A stretch of 64,000 nt of DNA from Paramicrosporidium saccamoebae (GCA_002794465.1 MTSL01000168.1:5683-69682); one strand, 5' to 3'; positions 19,137-28,832 are shown, counted from the stretch's first letter. A program made the numbers and translations. Notes: generated by a model not told the origin, from the sequence alone.

Positions 19137-20545
19137 CTATAGTCCAAGGAAGGAAAGCTGGGTCTCGAGCGGCATAATCTGCGCCATAAGCTTTTCAGTC
19201 TTGATGGCCAGCGCCAAAAACAGTTCATCGTTGGAGGCAGTCGTCTCAGGAGCGGTAAATGCAGTGTTCTTGCGGCCAACTACCCCCAGGTTGTAGTCGA
19301 TCAGCAATCGACATTGCGGGGGGGGTTGTGGGACGGTAGGGGCACAAGATCAGGGGAATTAAGATGTTTGAAAATGGTTTGTTGGGTGGCCGCATCATAG
19401 AGTCCCAGGGTCTTACGAGAATAGACCAGAAGGACGAGTGACCGACCCTCCTCATAATCGACGGGCCATTGGGTAATTACGGGGACTTGCATTTCGTCAT
19501 CAGAGAGACGCCTGGGGATGAGATGCCGACTGTTTTCATCCGAATTGACCCAATCCTGCATATTGTACGCCACCTCCAAGTCGGCAAACTGCAAACCATA
19601 TTCACTCTTACTACCTTTCATTTGCACAGTTGGCGGCATCACCAACACTACTCGTCGTACTGAAAGCCGTGCCAACAGAGCAATCGTTTCAGCAAAGTCT
19701 TCGCGATTACAGGGCACCACCTCGTTCAGTGCATCCCATTCTTTGTATCAGAAATGATATACATTTGGCGTCTTTTCAAAAATCTTGGTGTAACTCTCCG
19801 GATGATTCCGCAGAATGATCATGTCGGAAATGTGCGACTCGTGAGAATCAGTGTAATTTGCCATCAGCGCCAAGTGACGGGCAATTGCAGGGGGCCCCGC
19901 GTGGGCGAGCATTGGCCACAGATTAAAGGGGTATGAGTAGGCCTCGTCATAGCCCACCTGGGGGAAATGCACCTCGCCCAGGGCCAAAATGTCATAGTCC
20001 ATGAATGTGCCCCCACCAATCATCTCAAACGCCATCCATCGACGATAACAGATCAGCTCATAATATGGATCGTTGAAGGTGGGGTAACTGGAAAAGATTT
20101 CGGTTAGTCGAGTGAAATTGGCGTGTTTCTCCATGTCCTTGAGGATGAGGATGCGCGGCTTGTAGCCATAAATGTGCCAACTGCGCAACCACAGGCGTGT
20201 GATCCGCTGGGTGTAGTCTTCCGCATAGCCCAAAGCCGGTTCGTAATATGTGTAAACAAAACTCATGTCCGGACCGGCCAATTGAGGCACCAATCTGGCT
20301 GTAGCAGGAGCCACAATCTCATTGACTGTCTTTTTAGGCGCTCTCCCCTTTACCAGCAGGGAAATTCGTACTGCCTCTGCCCTCTTCTTGGCTGCCAACG
20401 AAGCGGGGTCGAGGGGAGGCGGCTCCAGCTCTCTCTGTATGATTATAAAGCTGACATTGGGCAAACTTAGCAAGACTAGGAAGAATCCACAAAAGATCAG
20501 CCCTACCACTGCCCCTTTCTAACCGTACCCCTTATGGCCAGACAT
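19137..20545 (-). pseudogene. Broken GT32-like glycosyltransferase
   Basis: A type II membrane sugar-transferase-like gene that cannot be read through as it stands. From ATG at 20545 the frame meets TAG at codon 9, continues through a membrane anchor (VGLIFCGFFLVLLSLPNVSF) and a GT32-like domain with FVYTYYEP, the metal-type motif GGGTFMDYDI and SHISDMIILRN. It then meets TGA at 19748-19750, continues in the same frame to 19301, and needs one extra base at an 8-base G run (19318-19325) to reach a C-terminus ending at 19137. Coding character persists on both sides of every lesion. No intron of the local size class removes the stops. Sequencing error at the homopolymer is possible, but three lesions favour decay. 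It is unrelated in sequence to the array around it. Confidence 0.65.
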
Positions 20546-20783
20546 TTCTGGGTCAGTGTACACATTGCCAATTTCCATTTTTGGATACGAACCGTTTTCG
20601 CCTCCCTCGCCATTGCGTATTTGCAGCGATAGCTTATAGCCTCACTTGCAGTGATTAAATATGCGACAATGATTGTCAATGCTGCAAAAGCCGAATTGCT
20701 AGTTTGTCAACAACTCGACATTCATCAAAATCGTTTCGGACTTCCAAATTTGGAAAGTGGCTGTTTGAGACCGTCCGACTGGA
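20546..20783. other. Divergent spacer between the broken glycosyltransferase and array member 6
   Basis: No gene or clear motif is visible in this 238-bp spacer. Confidence 0.4.
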
Positions 20784-22058
20784 ATGCTCTCATCGTACCG
20801 ATGGGCTATTCGTACCCTGTTTGCCATCAGTCTGATAACTTGTGCCTTGCTCAGTCAGCGAGTCTTCCGGACCTTTAAATTAGAGTCAACTGTACTACGC
20901 TATGGAAGGGGTGCTGGTGCACCTAGAAGAAACCCCCAAAATGTAGAAATCCCACGAGACGCGATAAACGTCGAACCATTGAGGTCTGCTCCACCTGAAC
21001 AGAAGGACGAGGCAAAGTTGGACATTCCAAAGACAATCACACAACTGTCTGTAGACGACTTACAGGCCACCAACAAATCTTTGGTAGACAATGTAACGAC
21101 AGCCAACCAACTGTTGGTAGACGATGCAGAGACAACCAAACAGCCGTCTGTAGAACCACAAAACAGTGCGACGACAGACCAACCATCCGACGCGTCAAAG
21201 GGGGATATACTTATGGATGGAAGACACGCCGTCCCACAGCGATTAAAGGACGTAGTAATCCCCTTTAATGCAGCTCAAGCGGAGCGCATGGTAGAACATT
21301 TCAAGACATGGCTTACCCATCCGCCTTGTCCCGCCGAGCCCTTCCATGTTCCACCCACCACCGAGGGTTACGAGTTCTATGCCAACAATCCAGATGTCGG
21401 TCGGAACATTACACTGACATTGGCGCTTTCAGGCACGACTGACAAAAAAATCCGTAACTTCCTGCTGAGCAGATATCAGGAACTGCCGGCAGGTATCCGC
21501 AGCTGCTTTCGGGAGGCGCGGGTGGTGTTTGCCAACTTTACCGGCGACGACGATTCATATTTTAACGGTTCACGCAATATGGTGGAAGCTATGATGCTGA
21601 ACAAGTTTGGTCTGAAGGATCCCTTTTATGTACTGTACATTGAGCCGGACTGTCTCCCCGTCCGCAATTATTGGCTGTCCGCACTGGATGCCATGACACG
21701 GCCGCCAGCCGACACCTTCTGGATCAAAGGCAGTCTGTACCGTGGGGGCAGCATTGAGGTGCAACGCATGGAGCTGTATGCACGCCATCTTAACGGAAAC
21801 GCCATCTACAATATTGGCGACAAGGACTTTTTGCAATTCCACTTTAGCAAGGTGGCCAAGCAAGTCAGCAACATTGGCTATGACACGGATCGGTATCAGT
21901 ACTTTATCAACCACCCCTACGAGGTGTTACCATTGCAGCATCGCTTCCAGTACTCGGATGTGGTGCAGAACATGTGGCATTTTGACTTTAGCAAACGCCT
22001 TTTGGCGGTAAAATCGCCTTTGACGTATATTGTGCACGGCGGCTTCCCCCGTGAATAA
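20784..22058 (+). CDS. Glycosyltransferase-like protein, array member 6
   Basis: 424 residues: signal anchor (IRTLFAISLITCALLSQRVF), a stem to about 145 rich in Thr, Asn, Asp and Gln with loosely repeated SVDD and LVDD blocks, then the family domain. All motifs are intact: LKDVVIPFNAAQ, DVGRNITLTLALSG, LYIEPDCLPVRNYWLSALD, FWIKGSLYRG, HLNGNAIYNIGD, GYDTDRYQYF and a final VHGGFP. Long near-identical stretches with member 5 show a recent duplication, after which the two stems diverged. The TAA stop overlaps AATAAA. Confidence 0.74.
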   Translation: MLSSYRWAIRTLFAISLITCALLSQRVFRTFKLESTVLRYGRGAGAPRRNPQNVEIPRDAINVEPLRSAPPEQKDEAKLDIPKTITQLSVDDLQATNKSLVDNVTTANQLLVDDAETTKQPSVEPQNSATTDQPSDASKGDILMDGRHAVPQRLKDVVIPFNAAQAERMVEHFKTWLTHPPCPAEPFHVPPTTEGYEFYANNPDVGRNITLTLALSGTTDKKIRNFLLSRYQELPAGIRSCFREARVVFANFTGDDDSYFNGSRNMVEAMMLNKFGLKDPFYVLYIEPDCLPVRNYWLSALDAMTRPPADTFWIKGSLYRGGSIEVQRMELYARHLNGNAIYNIGDKDFLQFHFSKVAKQVSNIGYDTDRYQYFINHPYEVLPLQHRFQYSDVVQNMWHFDFSKRLLAVKSPLTYIVHGGFPRE

Positions 22059-22163
22059 AAGTCGCTATAGAGAAATTGTCCATGGACAATACGCGGTCAA
22101 CAGGCCTTTGTTCTAATAATCTTTAATGGGTCGTCATGGCTACACAAGCATAATATACACAAC

Positions 22164-23291
22164 ATGCATAAAATCTACAATATACAATATACACAACGCA
22201 CACATAGTCGGCTTGTTTCCAACCCGATCATGTACGGAAGAATCACACGCTATGTACTGTTCGGTCTCTGCATATGGATGGGCTACAAGATCTCCATCTT
22301 TGTCCAGTTGGTGCGTCACAATTACGGCAGCCCCCAGGCCGTGTCTACAGCCAAACTTGTGACATTGTTAAAGACTTTGACGCTAACAGAGACGGCCACT
22401 GTCACTGTTCCCTCCTACATCACCTCCACTGCATACTCCACGGTTACCTTGGCCTCCCCAGGAAATGGCCATAATCACGGTCTGTCGCACATTGTCATTC
22501 CGGTAGCATTCAAGCCCAGTCAGTTGATCAAGTTGGAGCGCAGTCTCAAATGGTGGGACGTTCATCCGCCCTGCTTAGATGGCAGTTGGCCCAATCGGCC
22601 CGGCGAAACCAACACAACATTGACATTCCTCTGCTATGGACGACTGACTGCCGGCCAACGTACCAAACTGCAGGATTTGTATTGGTCGCTCAACTGGCAG
22701 GTCCGTCGCTGTTTCCAGGAAATGGAGATTCGCAGTGCCGATCTCGATGACGCCTCCGATAACCATAATAAGGGATCACGAGCCATGTTCGAATCAATCA
22801 CTAGCGGCAATATTGGTCTGAAGAGCCCGCGATATGTATTCTGGATGGAGCCTGATGCCGTCCCCATCCGACCCGATTGGCTGAATGCCTTGGATCGTAC
22901 GTGTCGCACTGATGAAAAGTTTTGGGTCAAGGGAAGTACACTGCGTCATGATCTAAACCGACAGGTGCTTGTCCAAAGATACGGCCAGTCATTCCTTTAC
23001 CATATTAATGGAAACGCCATCTATAACATGGCTGCTGACGAATATCCGGCCTTTTATTACAACACCCTCCTCCCTTATTTGGATACCATAGGGAAGCGTC
23101 ATTCCCACTTTGATACCTCACTGGCCATCTATCTCCAAGATATTGAGAATGTAGACCATTGGCGGCACATTGGCCATCATTTCCAGTACACTGAGCTAAT
23201 CCAGAACCGCTGGGGAGAAAACTATTCAGTCCATGAACGAGCCATCAAATACCCCAACACTTATATTATCCATGGCGGAGTGCCGCAGTGA
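22164..23291 (+). CDS. Glycosyltransferase-like protein, array member 7
   Basis: 375 residues from ATG 22164; a second in-frame ATG at 22230 sits nearer the signal anchor (YVLFGLCIWMGYKISIFVQLV) and may be the true start. A Thr/Val-rich stem (TLTLTETATVTVPSY) precedes the domain. Motifs are LSHIVIPVAF, LKWWDVHPPC, FWMEPDAVPIRPDWLNALD, FWVKGSTLRH, HINGNAIYNMAAD and HFDTSLAIYL. EPDC is EPDA here and the DTD is DTS, but the acidic pair of EPD is kept. It is probably active. Confidence 0.72.
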   Translation: MHKIYNIQYTQRTHSRLVSNPIMYGRITRYVLFGLCIWMGYKISIFVQLVRHNYGSPQAVSTAKLVTLLKTLTLTETATVTVPSYITSTAYSTVTLASPGNGHNHGLSHIVIPVAFKPSQLIKLERSLKWWDVHPPCLDGSWPNRPGETNTTLTFLCYGRLTAGQRTKLQDLYWSLNWQVRRCFQEMEIRSADLDDASDNHNKGSRAMFESITSGNIGLKSPRYVFWMEPDAVPIRPDWLNALDRTCRTDEKFWVKGSTLRHDLNRQVLVQRYGQSFLYHINGNAIYNMAADEYPAFYYNTLLPYLDTIGKRHSHFDTSLAIYLQDIENVDHWRHIGHHFQYTELIQNRWGENYSVHERAIKYPNTYIIHGGVPQ

Positions 23292-23661
23292 CGTCTTGTG
23301 GTGGCATGTGACGGCGTGGAACGTCACATAATGCCGTGGAATCAGGCAGGATGAGCTACAGTCACACGCTAAAATATAGTAATCATGATATATTGACAAC
23401 ATTCTACGCTTGCAATTAATGACAGCAACTTTTGATTCACGACCCACGGCCATTCCCAACACATCCACATCACATTACACACCATCAACACGCTCCCAAC
23501 ACACCACCCACGTCAAACATCACAGAGGTCCAGTCATAGACGTCACTTTACGCAATATGTCCATCTTTAGATGAATACCCCGATATATTGCGATTGGTCC
23601 TTAGTAACGGTTGTCAAGGTGTGTTGCTTATATCAAAAACCGGCCCCCCTCTACTCCCAGC
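23292..23661. other. Spacer with ACGTCA sites between array members 7 and 8
   Basis: Contains a perfect inverted repeat (23306-23329), three ACGTCA-type palindromic elements (near 23290, 23322 and 23541) and an inverted CCAAT box at 23591-23598 (CGATTGGT). No gene is seen. Confidence 0.5.
23306..23329. other. 8-bp perfect inverted repeat
   Basis: ATGTGACG (23306-23313) and CGTCACAT (23322-23329) flank an 8-nt loop, 15 nt after the stop of array member 7. It could be a hairpin in the 3' end of the transcript or a dyad protein site of CREB/ATF type. Confidence 0.45.
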
Positions 23662-24744
23662 ATGTTAGATCCCCGTCTACGTGCCCTCCTGGTCCTGTCT
23701 CTTCTCGGCAATGTCGTGCTGGTCGTCTTTTACTACACCTTCTCCGTTCCCGCCCTCCATGCCGTTCAAAAGGGTCTGAACTGTTGGGATCTTGAGGCGC
23801 AAAAGGCCGACTATTACCTCGACGTCAACATGATGTCGCTCCCCATGTATCGTCCCCAATCCAGCGAACTAAACGTCAAACGTGCTCGATTGACCAACTT
23901 GGTCATGCCGTTCCATGCCCGACAGGAACCAGCCGTGATGCGGAATTTGGAGCTGTGGAAGCACTTTCCGCCATGCTATCTGGCCGAGGAGCCTGGAACC
24001 CATCCCAACCAAGATTACATGGACTCGTTCTTTGCTCGGGATGAACATCCTGCCGGACGGCTCGGGCGCAATGTCACCTTAACCTTCTTCGTCTCCTCTG
24101 AGGCTGACCCCGAGTTGGAAATGCGTGTGCTGGGCGCCTTCAATGCGCTGCCCATCCGGATTCAGAAATGTTTCAGCAGTGCCAATGTTCGTTTTAGTCG
24201 GCTCTCCAACGAGGACGACAAGTATCTGACTGGCAGCAGGAAAATGTTCGAGTACATGTTGAATGGATGGCTTGGCCTGCTCGAGCCCTATTATGCCCTG
24301 TATATGGAGCCTGACTGTCTGCCTGTCCGTCCTAACTGGCTCATGATACTCGATTCACAGACCCGTTGGCCCAACAGTCCGTTCTGGATCAAGGGAAGTA
24401 TTTTCCGCGGCGATGCCCATGCAATCACCAATCGAATTGTCTACAACCTGTTCCACATTAATGGAAACGCACTCTACAATCTAGGCGATCCGTCCTTCCG
24501 TCACTTTTACTTTGACATGTTGCGTCCCTACATTACAAAATACTACACAGAGGGCGCCTATGATACGGACGTGTTCAAATTCCTGCTGGATCTCGGAAAT
24601 TACAATTACGCGCGGCAGACGGCACACATGTTCCAATTCACCGACGCAATTCAGAACCATTGGCATTCGAATTATTCGATTGGCGAGCTGAAGGCCATGA
24701 GTGAGACGGTCGTGTTAGTTCATGGTGGTACTCCGAATCCGTAA
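23662..24744 (+). CDS. Glycosyltransferase-like protein, array member 8
   Basis: 360 residues from the ATG at 23662, which directly precedes the signal anchor (LRALLVLSLLGNVVLVVFYY). It has a short stem and intact motifs: LTNLVMPFHARQ, LELWKHFPPC, LYMEPDCLPVRPNWLMILD, FWIKGSIFRG, HINGNALYNLGD, AYDTDVFKFL and a final VHGGTPN. It is most like member 1 at the motifs, so the two ends of the array carry the most conserved copies. A tandem repeat follows it. Confidence 0.73.
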   Translation: MLDPRLRALLVLSLLGNVVLVVFYYTFSVPALHAVQKGLNCWDLEAQKADYYLDVNMMSLPMYRPQSSELNVKRARLTNLVMPFHARQEPAVMRNLELWKHFPPCYLAEEPGTHPNQDYMDSFFARDEHPAGRLGRNVTLTFFVSSEADPELEMRVLGAFNALPIRIQKCFSSANVRFSRLSNEDDKYLTGSRKMFEYMLNGWLGLLEPYYALYMEPDCLPVRPNWLMILDSQTRWPNSPFWIKGSIFRGDAHAITNRIVYNLFHINGNALYNLGDPSFRHFYFDMLRPYITKYYTEGAYDTDVFKFLLDLGNYNYARQTAHMFQFTDAIQNHWHSNYSIGELKAMSETVVLVHGGTPNP

Positions 24745-24756
24745 CTTACTGGTACA

Positions 24757-24965
24757 ATGTATAGCCTGGATGTCTAGCGTTCAATTATTATAAAGAATCC
24801 ACCTATCAGAGCACTGTCTAGTGTTCAATTACCATAAAGGATCCACATGTCAGAATGTGTAGCCTGGATGTCTAATGTTTAATTATTATAAAGAATCCAC
24901 ACATCAGAATGTGTGGCCGGGATGTCTAGTGCCTAATTATTATAAAAAATTCACCTATCAGAAAT
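24757..24965. repeat. 44-54-nt tandem repeat, four units
   Basis: Units are anchored by GTCTA(G/A) at 24772, 24816, 24870 and 24924. Each continues with CAATTATTATAAAGAATCCAC and ATCAGAAT-type blocks; the first is short. It fills the spacer between array member 8 and HROB. Confidence 0.8.
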
Positions 24966-24981
24966 ATGCAGCGCCCGATAA

Positions 24982-25985
24982 TCAGACATGATGCACATTG
25001 GAATAGATTTTGACCAGGTTGTTTGGGGTAATAATCAAATGTCGATCGGTCTGTTCGTTTAAACAGAATATGGTCACATCCTGCACCAGCAGAGCAAGTC
25101 CAAAATGAATCCTAATCTTGTGCGTGGATAGCACTTTTTCATGGATCGTGGCAGAAATAGCCCCGCTCTCATCCAACAAAGTGACACCCAGATCGCGGGC
25201 ATTGACAGATACTTCGCGCACCATCATCAACATTAACGGACATTTTGTACCCGATGCCAAAGTCTTTACGATAGAAATGCTGGTCAATTGGGATAGATTG
25301 ACACCTTTGGTGTTACTAATTATCGAATGTGCATTCCGAGTCCAATCCGAGACTGCAAAGTTTTCTGGAAAGAATGGGTATGGAAGGAATTGGAGCAGAT
25401 TGTCATTAAAATCTGGTATGCGCAAAGGTACGCTTGTGGCAATCGGTCCAGAAACTGGCCTAGGAATTGATTCAGGCATTACTCTGGGTGTTGATTCAGG
25501 CATTACTCTGGATGTTGATTCAGGCATTAGTCTGGGGGTTGATTCAAGCATTATTCTGGGTATTGATTCAGGCATTACTCTGGGCGTTGACTCGAGAATC
25601 AATCTGGAATCCAGTTCAGGAATCGGTTCGGAAATCAAGCCAATAGTTGGCCCTTCAAATGCTCCCACAGTCGGTTTCACTGGCATTTGCACATCATCTT
25701 GCATAAAGTCAATTTCACTAGACAATGGAGTGACGCTTTTCTGCACATTCTGTAGAGCTGGCATAGCCGACGCGGCTTGAATGGTATGCGCCGTTTGTGC
25801 AGTGGGTGGCATGCAATCAATTTCGTCCAACAGTGCCAGAATGGCTTCCTCGTCGTCGCTGCTCTCCATTCTTGTACGCTTCATTGGCGTTGCCGGTGTT
25901 GCTATCTTTGCGCTAGTTTTGTTCTTAAGTGCATCCAAAGTTGCCTAGACCTTATTGAATCCACCAACAAAGTTACCCGTAGCAT
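24982..25985 (-). CDS. HROB: HROB-like homologous-recombination OB-fold protein
   Basis: About 323 residues matching the OB-fold family of HROB (C17orf53), which loads the MCM8-MCM9 helicase during recombination repair in animals. The C-terminal OB domain (about 235-323) reads CPLMLMMVREVSVNARDLGV, LLDESGAISATIHEKVL and ends HLIITPNNLVKIYS, as in HROB. The N-terminal half is disordered and holds an eight-residue repeat (ESTPRVMP type, about 112-155). The long frame has no ATG at its start; a 32-nt intron (25945-25976, GTAACT...CTAG) adds a three-codon first exon (ATG at 25985). If that is wrong, the first internal ATG is 25884. It is head to head with TIM17. Confidence 0.75.
25455..25600 (-). 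repeat. 24-nt in-frame tandem repeat inside HROB
   Basis: About six units of 24 nt (plus-strand core GATTCAGGCATTACTCTGG) encode the ESTPRVMP-type octapeptide on the minus strand. The repeat ends before the OB fold. Confidence 0.8.
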
Positions 25986-25997
25986 TGTGCATTTACA

Positions 25998-26006
25998 GCC
26001 AATCAG
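25998..26006. promoter_or_regulatory. CCAAT box shared by HROB and TIM17
   Basis: GCCAATCAG lies in the 63-bp gap between the two divergent start codons, 43 nt from the TIM17 ATG. It is a plausible bidirectional promoter element. Confidence 0.45.
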
Positions 26007-26048
26007 GGGCTGTCATGGCCGGGCTCCGACGCTTTTCGTGAGAGGAGC

Positions 26049-26575
26049 ATGTCGGGCGTAGACCATGCCCGAGACCCTTGGTATCTATTGTTGCTTTGTG
26101 TATCCTAACAGCGCTAGTCCGTGGCGTATTTTGGAAGATTGTGGAACAGCCTTTGCCATGGGTTCTATTGGAGGCTCTCTATGGCACAGTTTGAAGGGGT
26201 TCAAAAACTCTCCTCGAGTACCACCAGCCTCATGTAACTTTTGTATAGGGAGAACGTATGATTGGCAGTATATTAGCAGTGAAGCAGCGTGCTCCTGTGC
26301 TTGGCGGTAACTTTGCCATCTGGGGTGCAACATTCAGTTCCTTTGACTGCGCGTTGATCGCCCTTCGGCAGCGCGAAGATCCTTGGAACTCTATCATTTC
26401 CGGCGCGTTGACCGGTGGAGTGTTGGCGGCGCGCGGCGGGCCCGGTGCTGCGGGACGCAGTGCCATTGTCGGTGGTATCTTATTGGCGCTCATCGAGGGC
26501 ATGGGAATTGCTATTAATCGACTGTTCGCTGAAGAGTACCGACCTGCTAATCGACTTTCCCCCGTTCAACAATAA
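26049..26575 (+). CDS. TIM17: TIM17, core of the TIM23 inner-membrane translocase
   Basis: 154 residues in three exons: 26049-26080, 26112-26217 and 26249-26575. Both introns are 31 nt, GTATCT...CTAACAG and GTACCA...GTATAG, and each contains TAAC. Splicing rebuilds the canonical start [22 protein letters not shown] and the join [22 protein letters not shown]. The four membrane segments carry Tim17 signatures, including [46 protein letters not shown] and [10 protein letters not shown]. Tim17 gates presequence import into the matrix. The TAA stop lies inside AATAAA. Its 3' end is duplicated about 160 bp downstream. Confidence 0.95.
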
Positions 26576-26677
26576 ATTGTCTAGACATTTGGTGTATTAT
26601 GAAACTGTGAGCATATGGGACTTGCCTTGTGAATATATGGGATATGCTATTGTGAGTATTTGGGGCTCGCTATCGAT

Positions 26678-26768
26678 TGACTGTTCGCTATAGTACCGAT
26701 CTGAAAGTTGACTTTTTCTTGTTCAACAACAAATAGTCTAGACATTTAATGTATTATGAAACTGTGTA
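26678..26768 (+). repeat. Duplicated 3' end of TIM17
   Basis: This stretch repeats 26519-26610, the last codons, stop and 3' flank of TIM17. Shared blocks are GACTGTTCGCT, GTTCAACAA, GTCTAGACATTT and GTATTATGAAACTGTG. It is diverged and has no open frame of its own. Confidence 0.75.
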
Positions 26769-26779
26769 TTTTAGCTGCC

Positions 26780-28578
26780 ATGGCTGATATAGAAGGACTT
26801 TATGTAAAGACGTTTCCACATTGGGACGCCAGGGTGGGATGGAGCAAGTGTTGAACTACTTCAGACAGGCCGAAAAGGTCCTCGATGCAAACCAATTTCC
26901 CACCGACGAAGACTATGAGCTGTTTATGCAGAATGTGTTTAGTGAGGTGGAAGGGATGGAGTACCGTCTCGCCTGCAGTCACGATGGCAGCACCATTCTC
27001 GAAAAAATTTTAAAAGGAGCAACACCCTTCCAACTACGCGTCTTTTTCGAAAAGGTGCGTGGGAAGTGGAGCGACATGTGTTGTCACCGCTATGCTTCGC
27101 ATGTTGCAGAAGCGTGGGTGAGGTCGGCAGCGGACAAAGTCGCAGTCGATCAAGAAGTTGCTGATGAGCTTCCAAAGCTTGACGCTCAAATGGCGGATAT
27201 CGCCGGGATGGCCACTGAAGAGTCTGTCAAACTTGTAGAGGATGCGTATGGAACCCATGTTGTCCGACTGCTGTTACAGATTTGGGGTGGAGAATTAGAT
27301 GGAAGACCAGTGTCCATACCCAACGGACCGCAGTTCCTGGCCACTTTTGCCACAGACCTGTTCTCCATGCCTAAGGAAATTTTCAACCTCCAAAGGGCTG
27401 TATCGACCCAGCAGAGCAGTCCAGTGCTGCAACTGTTGGTACGGTTTGTGCATCGTGATGATGCGAAATTATTCCAAAAGTTACTGGGCGAGCTCTTCCC
27501 GGGTGTCTTTTCCAATTCTTCTTCAGAGGAGCCTTGCTGCACGTCTTTCCTAAAGATGACTGATAACGAAATTGGCAGCCGGTTTGTTGAAGCCCTAGTG
27601 GGTACTCTTGATTCGGCCGCCTTTTTGGTCTTTTTTAGCAAGCTTGTACGCCGAAACGCGGGCCGGCTACTTGATGGATTCCACTCTAATTTTGTCTTTC
27701 AATGTATCATAAGTCGGTGCCACAGTTCACATCAATTTGGGATGATCCTGGAATGCTTGAAGCCGCATGCGACTGATTTGGTTATCAAGAAGCGTCATGG
27801 AGTACTACTGCGTCTGTCACAATGGGTTGTGAATCACGAACTTGCGCATGCTGAGGATGTCATGTCTATCATTTTTGACGCATTCCATCTCAAGGATGCA
27901 CAGGATCGCAAAAAGTCGTTCATTGCCATTGCCCGGTTACAACCCAAAGACAACATAGACGAGTCGAAGAATCTAATTGCTGGTGGATGTTCGCTACTGC
28001 AGCTATTGCCCATGTTCCCTGCGACCATTGCCAAACCCGTTATTGACGGCTTCTTGGATGCTTCCGTAGCGTCCATAGTTGCCATGTCGATGCATCCCAA
28101 TGGCAGCCACGTCGTTGAAGCAATCATGTCCAGTCGCACCGTTTCCGACACTGTCAAGCAACGAACTATTCGCAAACTACGCGACCATGTTGATACTCTG
28201 GCCGCTGACAAATTTGGTTCTCACATTGTCGACAAATGCTGGAACCTGGCCACCACTGAGCTTCGAGAAAAGATTGTCGAGCGTCTAATGGGAGTGAAGA
28301 CACGCCTGGAAGACAATCCGTATGGACGTATGGTGTTGAGGAACTGCCGTGCCTACGAGTTTGAGAGGGATGCGCAGAATTGGAAAAATGCCGAGGAGAG
28401 TGCCGAGAGAAAAAAGGCCATGTTTGCAGACATATTGGAGGACTCTACCAACGATCTCTTACCCGACTCTCTGCGGGTCGATGTGTCTGATAAAAAGATT
28501 AAACGGAAACAGAAAGACTCTCACAGTGAACTGCTACCCCAGGAGCTAAAAATGAAGAAGAAGAAATTGCGTAAATAG
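26780..28578 (+). CDS. NOP9: NOP9, Pumilio-repeat nucleolar protein
   Basis: RNA-binding protein of 40S ribosome biogenesis. The body from ATG 26839 has 579 residues; a possible 29-nt intron (26804-26832, GTAAAG...CCAG) would add an eight-codon first exon from ATG 26780. The N-terminus YFRQAEKVLDANQF...FMQNVFSEVEGMEYRLA matches Nop9. Puf-type repeats are scattered along the chain: SHDGSTILEKIL, CHRYASHVAEAW, YGTHVVRLLLQ, HPNGSHVVEAIM, FGSHIVDKCW and NPYGRMVLRNC. The C-terminus is lysine-rich (KKIKRKQK and KMKKKKLRK), as expected of a nucleolar protein. The intron lacks a TAAC-like branch site and is the weakest in the window. Confidence 0.85.
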
Positions 28579-28586
28579 ACAATTGT

Positions 28587-28611
28587 GAGGTTTGTAGTAA
28601 AGCCCCTTTAT
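28587..28611. repeat. Short dispersed element GAGGTTTGTAGTAAAG, copy 2
   Basis: It differs from copy 1 (7420-7444) at one or two bases and begins 8 nt after the NOP9 stop. Confidence 0.6.
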
Positions 28612-28832
28612 TATTTGGACCGAGATTTTGATTCGTCCGCTATTATGATACTACGGGACGGTATGATATTACGGGATGGTGTGATAATATGATATCGTTA
28701 TACTATGGGATTATATGTTACACTATCTTGCAGTTCCTGCTTGCTAATTTACTAAACAATTTCACAGGCTCTGACTTGTTGATCTACTCATAACAATTCC
28801 TAAATATCTTTGCACCCCTCGTCGGACCAATC

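Noticed and set aside
19051-19296. 81-codon plus-strand frame
   Set aside because: Antisense to the C-terminal coding remnant of the broken glycosyltransferase.
19748-19750. TGA reassigned to an amino acid in the GT32-like gene
   Set aside because: TGA is the natural terminator of other genes here (array member 7, SulP, MPP-alpha), and the same gene has a TAG and a frameshift.
25118-25780. 220-codon plus-strand frame rich in GIDSGITLGVD repeats
   Set aside because: Antisense reading of the HROB octapeptide repeat.
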